Program-made: the position numbers and the translations under genes
From: Artemisia argyi
Lineage: Eukaryota; Streptophyta; Magnoliopsida; Asterales; Asteraceae
Reading direction: 5' to 3'
Assembly (NCBI GenBank): GCA_030686995.1
Contig: CM060685.1
Coordinates: 127,063,823-127,127,822 of the forward strand
DNA: 64,000 bases
In this document: in pieces, positions 11,654 to 21,217 of the stretch
Numbering within the stretch: position 1 is the first letter of the stretch
Layout of the letters: each line of letters opens with the position of its first letter
Notes under the pieces: model-generated
What the model saw: the letters and a program-made list of their open reading frames with translations, nothing else
Told to the model about the DNA's origin: nothing
Databases searched by the model: none

Positions 11654-12245
11654 TTCTTTATTTTTCATGTGCAGGTCAATCTACTGGATGAGCTTAAGGA
11701 TATGGTTATTGTTGACAGTGGATGCTCTGGACACATGACTGGGGATGAATCTCAACTTGAAGATCTTGAGGTTTTTGATGGTGGTTATGTAGCTTTTGGG
11801 AATGATCCAAAAGGTGGAAAAATTGTTGGTATTGGAACTCTAAGGACTGGTAATTTGGACTTTGAGAGGGTGTTTCTTGTGAAAGGACTTAAGTTTAACC
11901 TTTTTAGTGTCTCACAAATGTGTGACAAAAAGAATTTTGTTCTTTTTACAGACACTGAGTGTATGATTCTTTCTCCTGATTTTCAATTACCAGATGACAA
12001 ATCTGTGTTACTGAAGGTCCCTAGAAAGGAAAATATATACAGTGACCATATTAAGAATATTATTCCTAAGAGGGCTTTGACTTGTCTAATTGCAAAGGCC
12101 ACTATTGATGAGTCCAAATTATGGCATAGAAGACTGGGACATTTGAACTACAAGACTATGAACAAATTGGTGAAAGGAAATCTTGTGAGGGGTATGCCTA
12201 CAAAGATTTTTGAGAATTGTGAAACTTGTGTTGCATGTCAAAAGG
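11654..12245 (+). pseudogene. pol: Copia-1 pol remnant: protease and integrase N-terminus
   Basis: The frame is open from within the gag stop region and contains the aspartic protease motif DSGCSGHMTG at about 11714-11743. The FNLFSVSQMCD segment and the gag_pre-integrase zinc-binding region follow: LWHRRLGHLNYKTMNKLV, then CETCVACQKG. All homology ends at about 12245. Integrase catalytic core, reverse transcriptase and RNase H are missing and replaced by sequence belonging to the antisense ORF, so the frame to 12400 is a junction product. Pol is in a different frame from the end of gag. A pyrimidine tract followed by TGTGCAG lies directly before protease and looks like a 3' splice site. Confidence 0.85.
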
Positions 12246-12725
12246 GTTTTGTCTTGATGGTCCAAGAGAAAGACCAGGTGATGGTTGTGGCCTCGACCTT
12301 GATGATTGTGGCCTTGGCCTTGAAGATTGTGGCCTCTCAGGAGTGGCGGGTGGATTGGTTGGTGGTTCTTCCTCATCTTCATCTGATGATGTGTAGATGA
12401 AAGGGGATACAAGCTCTTTTGGGGATGGTTGCCTAACAGGGATCCAAGCTGTATCTTCTGAAGACTCTGAAGATGATGGAGATTGTGGGGTCATCACAGC
12501 TTTACCCCTGGAAGTGCTAGGGGTTTGATTCAAATTGAGGAGATCTTTGAACACCGGAAGATCATGTTTTCTCTTCTTTGCTTGCTCTTTGGTTCTACAA
12601 CCACCATGAGGAGGACGGAATGGCGGTACATAGGTTTCAAATGGGCTCTCATCTTCGGATGATGAATCGGATGAGATATTGATAATTTCGGGTGTTGATT
12701 TCATTGTGTGATGATTTGATTGCAA
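12198..12725 (-). CDS. Antisense accessory ORF of Copia-1 (function unknown)
   Basis: It encodes 175 codons from an ATG at 12725, opposite to the element's other genes. The product is polar and Ser/Pro/Glu-rich with acidic serine clusters (IINISSDSSSEDESP; SSESSEDTAW; YTSSDEDEEEPP), a basic patch (KEQAKKRKHD) and Pro-Arg-Gln-Ser repeats near the end. I do not recognise it. About the last 16 codons come from antisense pol across the deletion junction, so the original C-terminus is lost. It diverges from the accessory ORF at 13121 across a 395-bp spacer. Antisense additional ORFs are known in some plant LTR elements (Tat/Ogre group). The low-complexity composition means it could be chance, but an open frame of this length in a damaged element argues for past selection. 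Confidence 0.45.
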   Translation of the reverse strand: MQSNHHTMKSTPEIINISSDSSSEDESPFETYVPPFRPPHGGCRTKEQAKKRKHDLPVFKDLLNLNQTPSTSRGKAVMTPQSPSSSESSEDTAWIPVRQPSPKELVSPFIYTSSDEDEEEPPTNPPATPERPQSSRPRPQSSRSRPQPSPGLSLGPSRQNPFDMQHKFHNSQKSL

Positions 12726-13120
12726 AGATGGATAGTATTAATTGTTTGTGAGGCGTTTTTGAAAGAGATTAGGGTTTGATTGCATAATTTGGGGAAAAGA
12801 TCTCGCCGGTTTTATAGGGATTACGGAGTGATATGTGCATTAATTGTTATGTATTGTTGACCAAGGTCGATAGTCAACTCTGCTGCTGGCTCCAGTTCAC
12901 TCTGCTGCTAGTTCTATCACTCTGCTGCTAGTTGTGAATGACATGGTTCTGCTGCTATGGTCGTAAGTAAGAGGGTGTTATGTGTAACTTTCATCCATCA
13001 GTTTAAAACCTAATTGACCTTCATAGTTGGTTTTCATATGTTCTCAATTGAAGTTATCACAAACCCTTACACCTAATCATTCCAATAATCACAAATCCCC
13101 AAATTCACTAAACCTAATTC
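12726..13120. promoter_or_regulatory. Spacer between divergent ORFs, candidate two-way promoter
   Basis: It separates the antisense ORF (start 12725) from the accessory ORF (start 13121). It holds four CTGCTGCT motifs at about 12880-12956, the same motif that clusters in the LTR U3. No clear TATA box was found. The promoter role is inference. Confidence 0.3.
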
Positions 13121-15229
13121 ATGGAGCTACAACGTACCTGGGTTGAGCAACACAACAGTGTGGTCGTTTTGAATGAAGAGTTAGTTCCTGAAGGTTTCAC
13201 AGACATGGTAAAGTTTTTGAATGCTACTTCTCTTAGGTATGCACTCACTGTGAACCCTACTATATATGCTTCCTACATCAAACAGTTTTGGTTTATTGCC
13301 AAAATCAAAACTATGAATGGGGAAAAACATGTCAGTGCTTTTGTTGATGGGCAAAAGGTTCGTGTGACTGAATCATCAATAAGGGAATTTCTTCTCTTAG
13401 ATGATGAGACAGAGACCACTTGCCTTGCCAATGATGCTATTTTTGCTGGTTTAAAAGAATTGGGATATGAGGGGAAACATACAAATTTAAAATTTCAAAA
13501 AGCTCTCCTCTGTCCTCAATACAAGTTTTTGATACATTTATTCCTTCATTGTTTGAGTCCTAAAACATCTGGGTGGCATGAGTTCAGTACTACCATTGCT
13601 TCTGCAATGATATGTCTGTGCAAAGGTCAACCATTTAATTTTTCAAAAATGATATTGACTGGGTTGTTTAAAGGTGTTGAAGATGGTTCTTATTTGCTAT
13701 ATCCAAGATTTCTTCAAATCTTTATTGAAAAACAAATTTCCAGAACAAGAACCCATGTTTCTGAATATGATGCTCCAAAATTGGCTTCAAGGACTTTTAC
13801 CTTTTTGAATAAACATGGCAAAGGTTTTTCTGGTGCACATACAAATCTTACTTCTTTTATGGAACAAATTGTGCACAACAACCAGGGTGAAGGATCAGGA
13901 AATCCCACTGATTCCCATCACACACCCAATGTTACTACATCTGTTACACAACCTACAAAACAATATACACGTAGGAAAACCAAAAAGGACACTAATCTAC
14001 CTCAGGATAGTGTTAGTATGGCTGTACCAGATGAGGCTGTCCTAGGTGATGGAGAGGACATGTTGGCAAGGGCTGTCACTACTGCTTCTAGCTTAGCAGC
14101 AGAGCAGGACAGTGATAACATCATTAAGACCCAAACCAAGGCAACATCTAGAGAAAAAGATTCTTATGAGTCTGATTTTCAGGATGGTAACCCTAGCCAA
14201 ATGGAAAACATAGGGGGCTCAGATGATCAAACTAGGTTTGATACTGAGTTTTTGTCCCAAGATTCACCTCTCGGACCAGGTCACACAGGTCGAAGTGATG
14301 AGGACAGGCCAGTGACTCATGAATTGACGGATCCACTTGTACATGATGACAATGTCAGTGATTCACCTCTTGGACCAGGTAATACAGGTCGAAGTGATGA
14401 GACTACAATGGAACTTATAAAAGAATTGACGGCTACTTGTACAGCTTTGGGGTTGAAATGTGAGTCTTTGGAAGATAAGGTTCTTAATCTATCTGATGTT
14501 GTTGCTGGTCAAGCCAAGGTCATCATCAAAATGCGAAAACAGATTAAGAGCTTCAAGAAATCAAAATCTTCAACCTCATTGCACAGATTGAAGAAAGTGG
14601 GGACTACTCAGGTTGTAAGTTCTTCTGAACCATCTACTCATTTGGAAGAGGATGCTTCCAAACAGGGGAGGAAAGAGATTGTCATGGATTCAGGGGAGGT
14701 AAGTCTTGAAAAAGTTGATAAAGTTCAAGATATGGATGCTGGAATAGTTTCAGGGGAGGTTCCAGTGATGGAAGATATGGATGTGGATAGTCCTCAGAAT
14801 GATGAAGATTTTGTGGTTGCTGATAAGTCTGGGAATGAAGTTGTTATGGAAAAAGTGGCTGTTGCACAAGAAAAGGTGGTAGATACTCTTAAAACTTTGG
14901 AGTCTGAGCAACTTGTGAAGGCAACAGGATTGATGGGTAATGTGTTAAAGACTTTGGAAGATTCAGTGGAAAATGCTGCTATTGCTGATTCTACTGCTGT
15001 TCATGTTTCTGCTGCTAAGAATGTTGATGGTTCTGCTGCTAGTGGAATAGTGAATACTGCTGAAGTACAAGACTCTGCTGCTGGATCTATGGACAATGCT
15101 GCTGCAGAGGCAATGGTTTTGCTAAGTAAGAAGACTACTGCTGACTCACATACACCTCAGTTACCAACTCAATCATCATCACAACCTATCACAACAACTA
15201 ACATAACTTCAGGAACAAGAAAACCTTAA
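13121..15229 (+). CDS. Copia-1 large accessory ORF, first part
   Basis: This is a 702-codon frame from the first ATG after the spacer. Residues 1-250 form an apparently folded domain with the motifs MVKFLNATSLRYALTVNP, IYASYIKQFW and SSIREFLLLDDE. I recall this pattern from Asteraceae proteins that follow copia pol and carry arbitrary automatic names. Residues 250-440 are polar and disordered, with a duplicated DSPLGPGxTGRSDE segment (about 14265 and 14355). Residues 440-500 look like a coiled coil ending in a basic stretch (KMRKQIKSFKKSK). The end is Ala-rich with in-frame CTGCTGCT motifs (about 14985-15110). The stop at 15229 follows an apparent extra base before an A6 run; the frame resumes at once in 15231-16757, so this was one ORF of about 1,210 codons. 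No enzyme motif is visible and its function is unknown. Confidence 0.7.
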   Translation: MELQRTWVEQHNSVVVLNEELVPEGFTDMVKFLNATSLRYALTVNPTIYASYIKQFWFIAKIKTMNGEKHVSAFVDGQKVRVTESSIREFLLLDDETETTCLANDAIFAGLKELGYEGKHTNLKFQKALLCPQYKFLIHLFLHCLSPKTSGWHEFSTTIASAMICLCKGQPFNFSKMILTGLFKGVEDGSYLLYPRFLQIFIEKQISRTRTHVSEYDAPKLASRTFTFLNKHGKGFSGAHTNLTSFMEQIVHNNQGEGSGNPTDSHHTPNVTTSVTQPTKQYTRRKTKKDTNLPQDSVSMAVPDEAVLGDGEDMLARAVTTASSLAAEQDSDNIIKTQTKATSREKDSYESDFQDGNPSQMENIGGSDDQTRFDTEFLSQDSPLGPGHTGRSDEDRPVTHELTDPLVHDDNVSDSPLGPGNTGRSDETTMELIKELTATCTALGLKCESLEDKVLNLSDVVAGQAKVIIKMRKQIKSFKKSKSSTSLHRLKKVGTTQVVSSSEPSTHLEEDASKQGRKEIVMDSGEVSLEKVDKVQDMDAGIVSGEVPVMEDMDVDSPQNDEDFVVADKSGNEVVMEKVAVAQEKVVDTLKTLESEQLVKATGLMGNVLKTLEDSVENAAIADSTAVHVSAAKNVDGSAASGIVNTAEVQDSAAGSMDNAAAEAMVLLSKKTTADSHTPQLPTQSSSQPITTTNITSGTRKP

Positions 15230-15332
15230 AAAAGGAATAACCATAAGAGAACCTGCTGCTACTCAAAAGAAGACATTCACATCATCTTCTACAGATAAGG
15301 GTAAAGGCAAGCAAGTTGATGTTCAGAGGTGG

Positions 15333-16757
15333 ATGTATAAAGGGATTGATTTTACTGATGTGCCTTTTGATTCTTGGCCTAAGCCATTGCAAGTTGAACA
15401 TGATGAAGCTGCTGCTATTAAAGCACAAGAGTTGATTAACTTGGAAGATCAAAAGCTGGCTGAGAAAGAGGCTGAAGGTTTAAGAATGTATGATGAATGG
15501 GATGATGAAAAGATCAGAATTGCTGCTGATATTGAATTAAACAAGCTGATCAAGATTGAAGAAAATGAAGTTCCAAATTTTAATGTGCAATCTTGGTATA
15601 GTAACTTTGCTTCTAATAAGAGAAAAGAGAATGCTGCTGCTAGAAGAAAGGTTAAAGTATTCAAAGGTCCAACAGTTAAACAGCAAAGGAAAGAGTATGA
15701 AAGATATCTAAAGAATATGGGTGGATGGACATTGGTGCAATTGAAAGCTTACTCTGACAAAGAAGTTTTTGATTTGTATCAACAAACAAAGAAGAGAATA
15801 GATACTTTTTATGCTATGGGATGTGCTGAGGACTTGGAACAAATTGCTAAGATGAATAAGAAGTTGGTGCCTGAAAAGGTAGCTGAAGCAGAGTATGTTC
15901 AAGAAGTTAATGTTGAAAAGCTTGAAAGTGATGCAGCAAAGACTACTTCTTCTGTGCAGGGTGATAAAAGAAAAGGTGTTATTCATAAGTCAGTTGCAAA
16001 GAAGAAGAGAAAGATTGGAGAAGGTAGTAGTTCTATGCCTGAAGGAGATGAGTTTAAACATGGTCTTGATCATATTCCTTCTGAGCATCAAAAAGAACAA
16101 TTGAAGGGTTACACTGTGGTTGGCAAGATGGAAGATCCTGAAGTGGTTGATGCCAAACCATTAGGAGTTAAATATCCTATCATCAAAATAACTACAGGTT
16201 ATGATGCTAACATTGGAGTATTTCATGATGTTCAGAGATCTGATGGTAAGTCTCACAGATTTCTTAGATTTCAACAGATGTTACATTACTTTGATAGAGA
16301 GGATGTTGAAGACTTGTGGAAGTTATACAAGGCAAAGTTTGGAGCTAAGAAATTTGATGGTAAAAAGTATGAGGTAGATCAAATTGATCATATCTTAACT
16401 GCTTCTGATAATGTTATGTGGAGAGCTCTTAAACTTATGTTTGATCCTTCAATGGATGATTCTGAATGGACAGAGATAGTAGAATACAAAGTAAGAAAAT
16501 GGAGACTCTTTCAAGATTCTGGAGTTCATGTACTAGAACTTGGACCAACTACTTTGTATATGCTAGTTGAAGTAGATTATCCAGTGGTAAGATATTGGAA
16601 TATTGTTAATCAGATGGTTAATGGTGATAAAACACTTAAGCTGCAGAAAGATTATGATTCTGATGATCAAGCATTCAATTTGCTGTCAAAGTATAAGAAG
16701 ATATTTGATCAACTGAATTCAAAAGAGTTGAAGTGTTTGGAAGCATCCTCCAAGTGA
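15333..16757 (+). CDS. Copia-1 large accessory ORF, second part
   Basis: This is a 474-codon frame counted from the first ATG; the frame is open back to about 15231 and continues the 13121 ORF after a frameshift. The N-terminal third is Lys/Glu-rich and probably coiled-coil (EEWDD-like segment, repeated AA pairs). A basic nuclear-localisation-like patch (AKKKRK) lies at about 15999-16016. A conserved C-terminal domain contains SDGKSHRFLRFQQMLHYFDR, EDLWKLYKAKFG and GVHVLELGPTTLYMLVE. I recall the same arrangement in Asteraceae element-derived proteins. It ends 60 bases before the 3' LTR, so it is the last ORF of the element. Its role is unknown; candidates are an envelope-like, particle or host-silencing-related function, none shown by the sequence. 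Confidence 0.65.
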   Translation: MYKGIDFTDVPFDSWPKPLQVEHDEAAAIKAQELINLEDQKLAEKEAEGLRMYDEWDDEKIRIAADIELNKLIKIEENEVPNFNVQSWYSNFASNKRKENAAARRKVKVFKGPTVKQQRKEYERYLKNMGGWTLVQLKAYSDKEVFDLYQQTKKRIDTFYAMGCAEDLEQIAKMNKKLVPEKVAEAEYVQEVNVEKLESDAAKTTSSVQGDKRKGVIHKSVAKKKRKIGEGSSSMPEGDEFKHGLDHIPSEHQKEQLKGYTVVGKMEDPEVVDAKPLGVKYPIIKITTGYDANIGVFHDVQRSDGKSHRFLRFQQMLHYFDREDVEDLWKLYKAKFGAKKFDGKKYEVDQIDHILTASDNVMWRALKLMFDPSMDDSEWTEIVEYKVRKWRLFQDSGVHVLELGPTTLYMLVEVDYPVVRYWNIVNQMVNGDKTLKLQKDYDSDDQAFNLLSKYKKIFDQLNSKELKCLEASSK

Positions 16758-16803
16758 TGAATTGAGCTTTGAAGAAACTTAAATATTTAGAAATAAATAT
16801 TAA

Positions 16804-16816
16804 GTTTAGGGGAGGA
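16804..16816 (+). other. Polypurine tract of Copia-1
   Basis: The tract (AGTTTAGGGGAGGA) ends one base before the 3' LTR begins with TGTTGGG at 16818. Confidence 0.75.
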
Positions 16817-16817
16817 T

Positions 16818-17293
16818 TGTTGGGTTTTGACCAAGTAACACTGCTGCTAAGTAACTCTGCTGCTGAGTAATACTGCTGCTACAATGAAACTGCTGCTAGT
16901 GTTAATAACTCTGCTGCTGAAGACAATCTGCTACTTGGTGAAACTACTGCTGAAGAGATTAACATTGTATACGATAGGATAATTATGGAATAGATTTTTT
17001 GTATAGTTTATCTATTTAGATTATTCTTATCTTGTAGAGAAAGGTATTGTAAACCTAGTAGGACTCCTTGGCCTATAAAAGGAGGATCCTAGGGTTAGTT
17101 TATGTACGCATTATTATTCACTTCAAGGTTGTAAAACCCTAGCATTATTGAGTGCTCGTATTAATAAATATTGAAGTGTTGAAAGAGAATTCTTAATCTT
17201 CTTAAGTTAAGCTTTTATATTCCGCATTTAAGCTTAAGTATTTGTTTAAGTTAACTTCTATATAAGATCGTATTAGCTCAACTGGGATCAACA
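16818..17293 (+). mobile_element. Copia-1 3' LTR
   Basis: It is 476 bases, with no difference from 8461-8936 seen on reading. It ends GGGATCAACA and is followed by the target duplication CAAGA. Confidence 0.92.
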
Positions 17294-17933
17294 CAAGACA
17301 AGCACAAGATATAGACAACCAACACATAGACATATTGATTGAATTAAGAGAAGACTTATCTCAATAGCACATGAAAGGATTCAAGGGGTGAAAACCCTTG
17401 AATTTACTGTAAAATACGAGCTAGGGTTCACAAAGTTCGGCCCTAGGGTTTCTCCACACAAGTTCCTCTCTAATGAATGAAAAATAGAAAACTATATATA
17501 GAGTTTAGAAGGTGACGGCATCAAGAACAAATGCATGACGCCGTCATCTCGCCGCCAAATAGTTCCTCGGACTGCCTAGATCTGGGTCTGACGCCATCAT
17601 GTGTTCTCCTTATGCAGGCCGTCATGAAATTAATTCTTGACGCCCTTTTTAGACGCCTTCAGGCTTTCACTGGGTCATCACCACTTTTACTCTTGATGCC
17701 CTCATGAATTTCCTCTTGAAGCCGTCATACACTATTCTCAGCTTGGAAAATTAAGTCTTTGGCGTTTTCTTCACTTTTATGCTCCAAAAACGTCCGAATT
17801 GCTTCCTTTTCCAGATTTCACTCCCAAAGTACCTAAAATCACAAAAGGAACGATTTAGGGTAATATTTGATCAAATAAATTCAATTCCGGGCTTAAATGA
17901 CCCCCTAAAAGTGGTTCATTTTTCGCCTCATCA
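17294..17933. mobile_element. Solo LTR S1, right part
   Basis: This is the continuation of 7677-8460 after Copia-1; it ends CGCCTCATCA and is followed by TSD ATTTC. Between 17510 and 17740 it holds a cluster of TGACG/CGTCA half-sites, several as gapped palindromes such as TGACGCCGTCA. The inverted copy at 45778-47722 has a similar cluster at 45950-46260. Confidence 0.65.
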
Positions 17934-17938
17934 ATTTC

Positions 17939-18785
17939 GCTGAGTGGTAAGGCACTATCGTGTCTCTAGATCGTTTTAAAGTATTCTGGTGGTTTATTGA
18001 GTTCAAATAGGAAATTAATCTGAACATAACCCTAGTACAACTATTCTCAGTATGTGAAAATTTTAAGTCGAACATAGTTAGTCAGACTATGTTTCACTGT
18101 CCCTAGGTTAAATATAGTGACTAGTCTATATTTAGCCGAGGTTCGATAAAATTTTCAAATACCTAAATTAGGTATACTAGTGATATGTCCATTGCTTTTG
18201 GGAAATTGTCCACTAAACAAAGGCGATGTCAAACAATTCAGTTGCAAGTCCCGCCCATACAAGACTTGTAACCTATGTTTTCACATTCCATTGCATAGAA
18301 GATAGTACGGGTAGATATGTGTGGGAAGTAAGTTTTAAGTAGTTCTAAAACAGTCCATACTTGGCCAGGATCACGAACTTTTAAAAATGAAAGTTTCAGA
18401 AGAAAACTTTGATGAATGTAGAGAAAGTTGTTGAACTTTGATGAATGTAGAGAAACTTCAGCTTTTGTAGATGATGGATTAGTTTATCCTTTAGAAATAT
18501 CATATTTCTATTTCGAAATCGATAGATTGTAATGGGTTTTTGATATCATATAAAATGATATTGGTGAGGTGATGGAATAATTCCAGAGACCATTACGCAA
18601 ATCACAATGTCTCGGAAGTAGATTAGACCATTGTGCAATTCACAATGTTAGGGAAGTAGATTAGACCATTGTGTGACTCAAACCATTTGAGAAATGATTA
18701 AGACCATTGTATCATATAATGTCCGGGAAATAGGGAAGACCATTGTAATTCGTTACAATATCTTGGACATAAAATGTTGGAGTAG
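17939..18785 (-). mobile_element. Gypsy-A internal region, middle piece
   Basis: It is non-coding. It contains a short duplication (GATGAATGTAGAGAAA at about 18412 and 18440) and, at 18575-18780, about five degenerate units around AGACCATTGT, some with their own inverted arms (CATTGTG...CACAATG). It is bounded by the solo LTR on the left and the small-LTR element on the right. Confidence 0.5.
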
Positions 18786-18790
18786 GAACA

Positions 18791-19086
18791 TGTTAGCATT
18801 GCTATTTTATAAAAGATATCGTCACACATAAAGAAATGGACTAGATATCATACAAATAGTACTTTAGGGACTATTATTGTAATATAGGCAAACATGTGAT
18901 GTAATGAGCCTATAAATACCCCTCATGACTCTCCATGAGGGGTATGGGAAAGTGTGTGTATTGTTTCATTTATTTTTTGTTAATATAAACCCTTTTCTCC
19001 ACCTTTCTCTCTCTACTTTCTCTCTCTAGAACAATGGTGTATTTCCATCAACCTCGACCTCCCGAACGTGTTTCTTGGTCATAACA
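18791..19086 (+). mobile_element. 5' LTR of the small-LTR element
   Basis: It runs TGTTAGCATT...GGTCATAACA, with TATAAATA at 18911-18918 and CT-rich repeats (CTTTCTCTCTCT) downstream. Two bases separate it from the primer site TGGTATCAGAGC. Confidence 0.9.
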
Positions 19087-19162
19087 AGTGGTATCAGAGC
19101 TAACCAAGGGTGAATCGTGGTGTTTTTGGGTGAAATAAGCGGATCTGGTACTGTTCATCGCA

Positions 19163-19620
19163 ATTCTTTCGAGTTTGAAGTGTTTTTATCGAGTTAGGAT
19201 TTTTCTGGCGAGTTAGAATTGTTTTTTAGCGAGTTAGACTTTTTCTTGCGAGTTAGAAAAATTCTTGCGAGTTAGAAAATTCCTATCGAGTTTGAGTTAG
19301 GTTTTTACCGAGTTTGGGTTGAGTCTTATCGAGTTAGGATACCTAAGACTTACCGAGTTTGAACTCAAGTTTGGCGAGTTAGCCTTTTACCTTATCGTTC
19401 ATCGAGTAAGGTTTTTTTTGTGGCTTATACCTAGACGAAACTCTGCCAAATTTTTTCTGAGCTTATCGAGTTACAAAAGATCTTATCGATCTTACCGAGT
19501 TTGAAATGAGTACCGAGTTTGATATGGTTACCGAGTTAGGGAGTAAGGTGCATTTATCGAGTTAGGAGATTATCGAGTTAGGAGCTTTATCGAGTTTGAT
19601 GGGTTTATCGAGTTAGCAAA
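19163..19620 (+). repeat. Dispersed array of about 20 CGAGTT(A/T)G motifs
   Basis: The core CGAGTTAG or CGAGTTTG recurs about 20 times at irregular 14-35 base spacing, mostly preceded by T, G or C, in the leader just after the primer site. Spacers are T-rich and not conserved, so the core rather than a tandem unit is maintained. Confidence 0.8.
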
Positions 19621-20164
19621 AAAAAAAGGTTTTTTGGCGGGAAAATTTGAGTAAAATTTATTTTTGAGAGGAGACTAAACGTTCAATTTTTACGCGAGAT
19701 TTTAATTTTGGTATAACGTTGAAAATTTTGGCCCGAAATTCAAATTTTTAGGCCAAAATTCAAATTTTTTCGGTGAAATTTGGTGTAAAAATTTTTCAAA
19801 ACTCAAATTTTTCTGGTAACCTTAGAATTGCATTTCATAGTGATTTCCAAATTATGGGCGAGAAATTTTTCCAATTTTATTTTTGGAGGGAAAATACGAA
19901 ATCACTACGAATCACCCGAAATAGAATTTCAAGCTTCACCAAAACACACCACGGATTGCTTAAACGATCCTGATCAAGAATCACATTCAAATGACAACGG
20001 CTAGTATCAGATTTTTGTGACTACGGAGTTTTTGTACGATATTGCTTATTTGGGTTTAAAGTTCATTTCACGGGCATGTGTACTTATTTATCTCAAAGTC
20101 TAGGGGTGGATGGATGCATGACTTTCGGAGATACTTGTTTGGGCAAACACTGGTAGAGATAGTG

Positions 20165-20385
20165 ATTAAGACTTGGATTATCTAGTTATACCCGATGTAA
20201 GGAGTTACATTGTAGTACTCACGGGTTATAGCTATCACTTTAAGGAGTTACGTTGTAGTACTCAGTGTCACATGAAGTTGTGGAGATTCCAAGAGGTGGA
20301 TATTTCATATACTGTTTGTTGGTTTGGGTATATGGCACTACCTATGCTTAAAGGAGTTACATTGTAGTGCTCAGTATAGGTTCTT
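20165..20385 (+). repeat. Three repeats of GGAGTTACATTGTAGTACTC
   Basis: Near-identical copies begin at about 20200, 20242 and 20351, with unequal spacing, inside the non-coding body of the small-LTR element. Confidence 0.65.
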
Positions 20386-21217
20386 AGTCACACCTTCGTA
20401 CAAGATTAAGTCACATATCTATGAGATGTTTACTTCATACTCAGGTTGGTTATATTAGGTTCTCTCCATACAGTGGTCATTTACTAGCTGGTTGAAATTT
20501 GAAGAGGTCGCTTAAAGGTTGAAGAGAAGATAAGAGATTGTAGAATAAAGAGAGTCATATCCTATCAGCATATTCTCACAACTTATGCTTTCATGGTCTA
20601 TCTATATTGCACCAGAAGTGTAAAGTACGGGTAATTTTGGCATGTACACACAATAGTATGATGATTTCGATACATCGCAACCATCAGGAGGGAGAAGAAC
20701 ATGCCAAAAGAAGTAGTGTTTCATCTCTAGTACGTTGGTTGTTCGAGGGAATTGTGCTTACACTAGAATCGAAGAAGTACTAATGATGCGTACATCGGAG
20801 CGTATTACCAACCTTCTGTGCAATACTATGTGAGTTATGCTATGATGCTCCCAGAACGACAACCATGGTGCAAACTCATTAGTATCTACCTTATCTGCTG
20901 CGAGATGAGAAGAGAGTTGTCAGTTCAGGAGGGAGCAGAAGTAAAAGAATAAAGGCTCACTAGTTAGGAGGGAGTAATAACCTAACTAGACCATTACAGT
21001 TGAAGTTCAGAGCTACAAAGACCTTTGCCGTCAGTGTCAAAGATCATACGCCGAGATCGTCGGAAGAGAGAACTTCAAGTCTGCCTCAGTATCTAGACTA
21101 CAGAGACTCTGCGCTTCAACAACGTCAACATAGTTTACTATTGTTGTAATTTACATGTTTATGTGTTTATAGGTCTCATTGTATCCATTCATGTGTGACG
21201 ATATCTTGGAGGGAGAT

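Larger units (their letters stand above)
8461..17293 (+). mobile_element. Copia-1: young Ty1/copia element with deleted pol and accessory ORFs
   Basis: Two 476-bp LTRs (8461-8936 and 16818-17293) show no difference by eye, and the target duplication CAAGA (8456-8460, 17294-17298) is perfect, so insertion is recent. The order is LTR, iMet primer site, gag (frameshifted), protease plus start of integrase, a deletion of integrase core, RT and RNase H, an antisense ORF, a 395-bp spacer, a very large accessory ORF (one frameshift), polypurine tract, LTR. Lacking RT and integrase, it must have been mobilised in trans or damaged just after insertion; damage at three places makes the former likelier. 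Confidence 0.9.

Noticed and set aside
11669..12400. A complete 243-codon protease-integrase protein
   Set aside because: Homology stops near 12245; the tail is antisense of another ORF joined by deletion, and the listed first codon is GTG inside an open frame.
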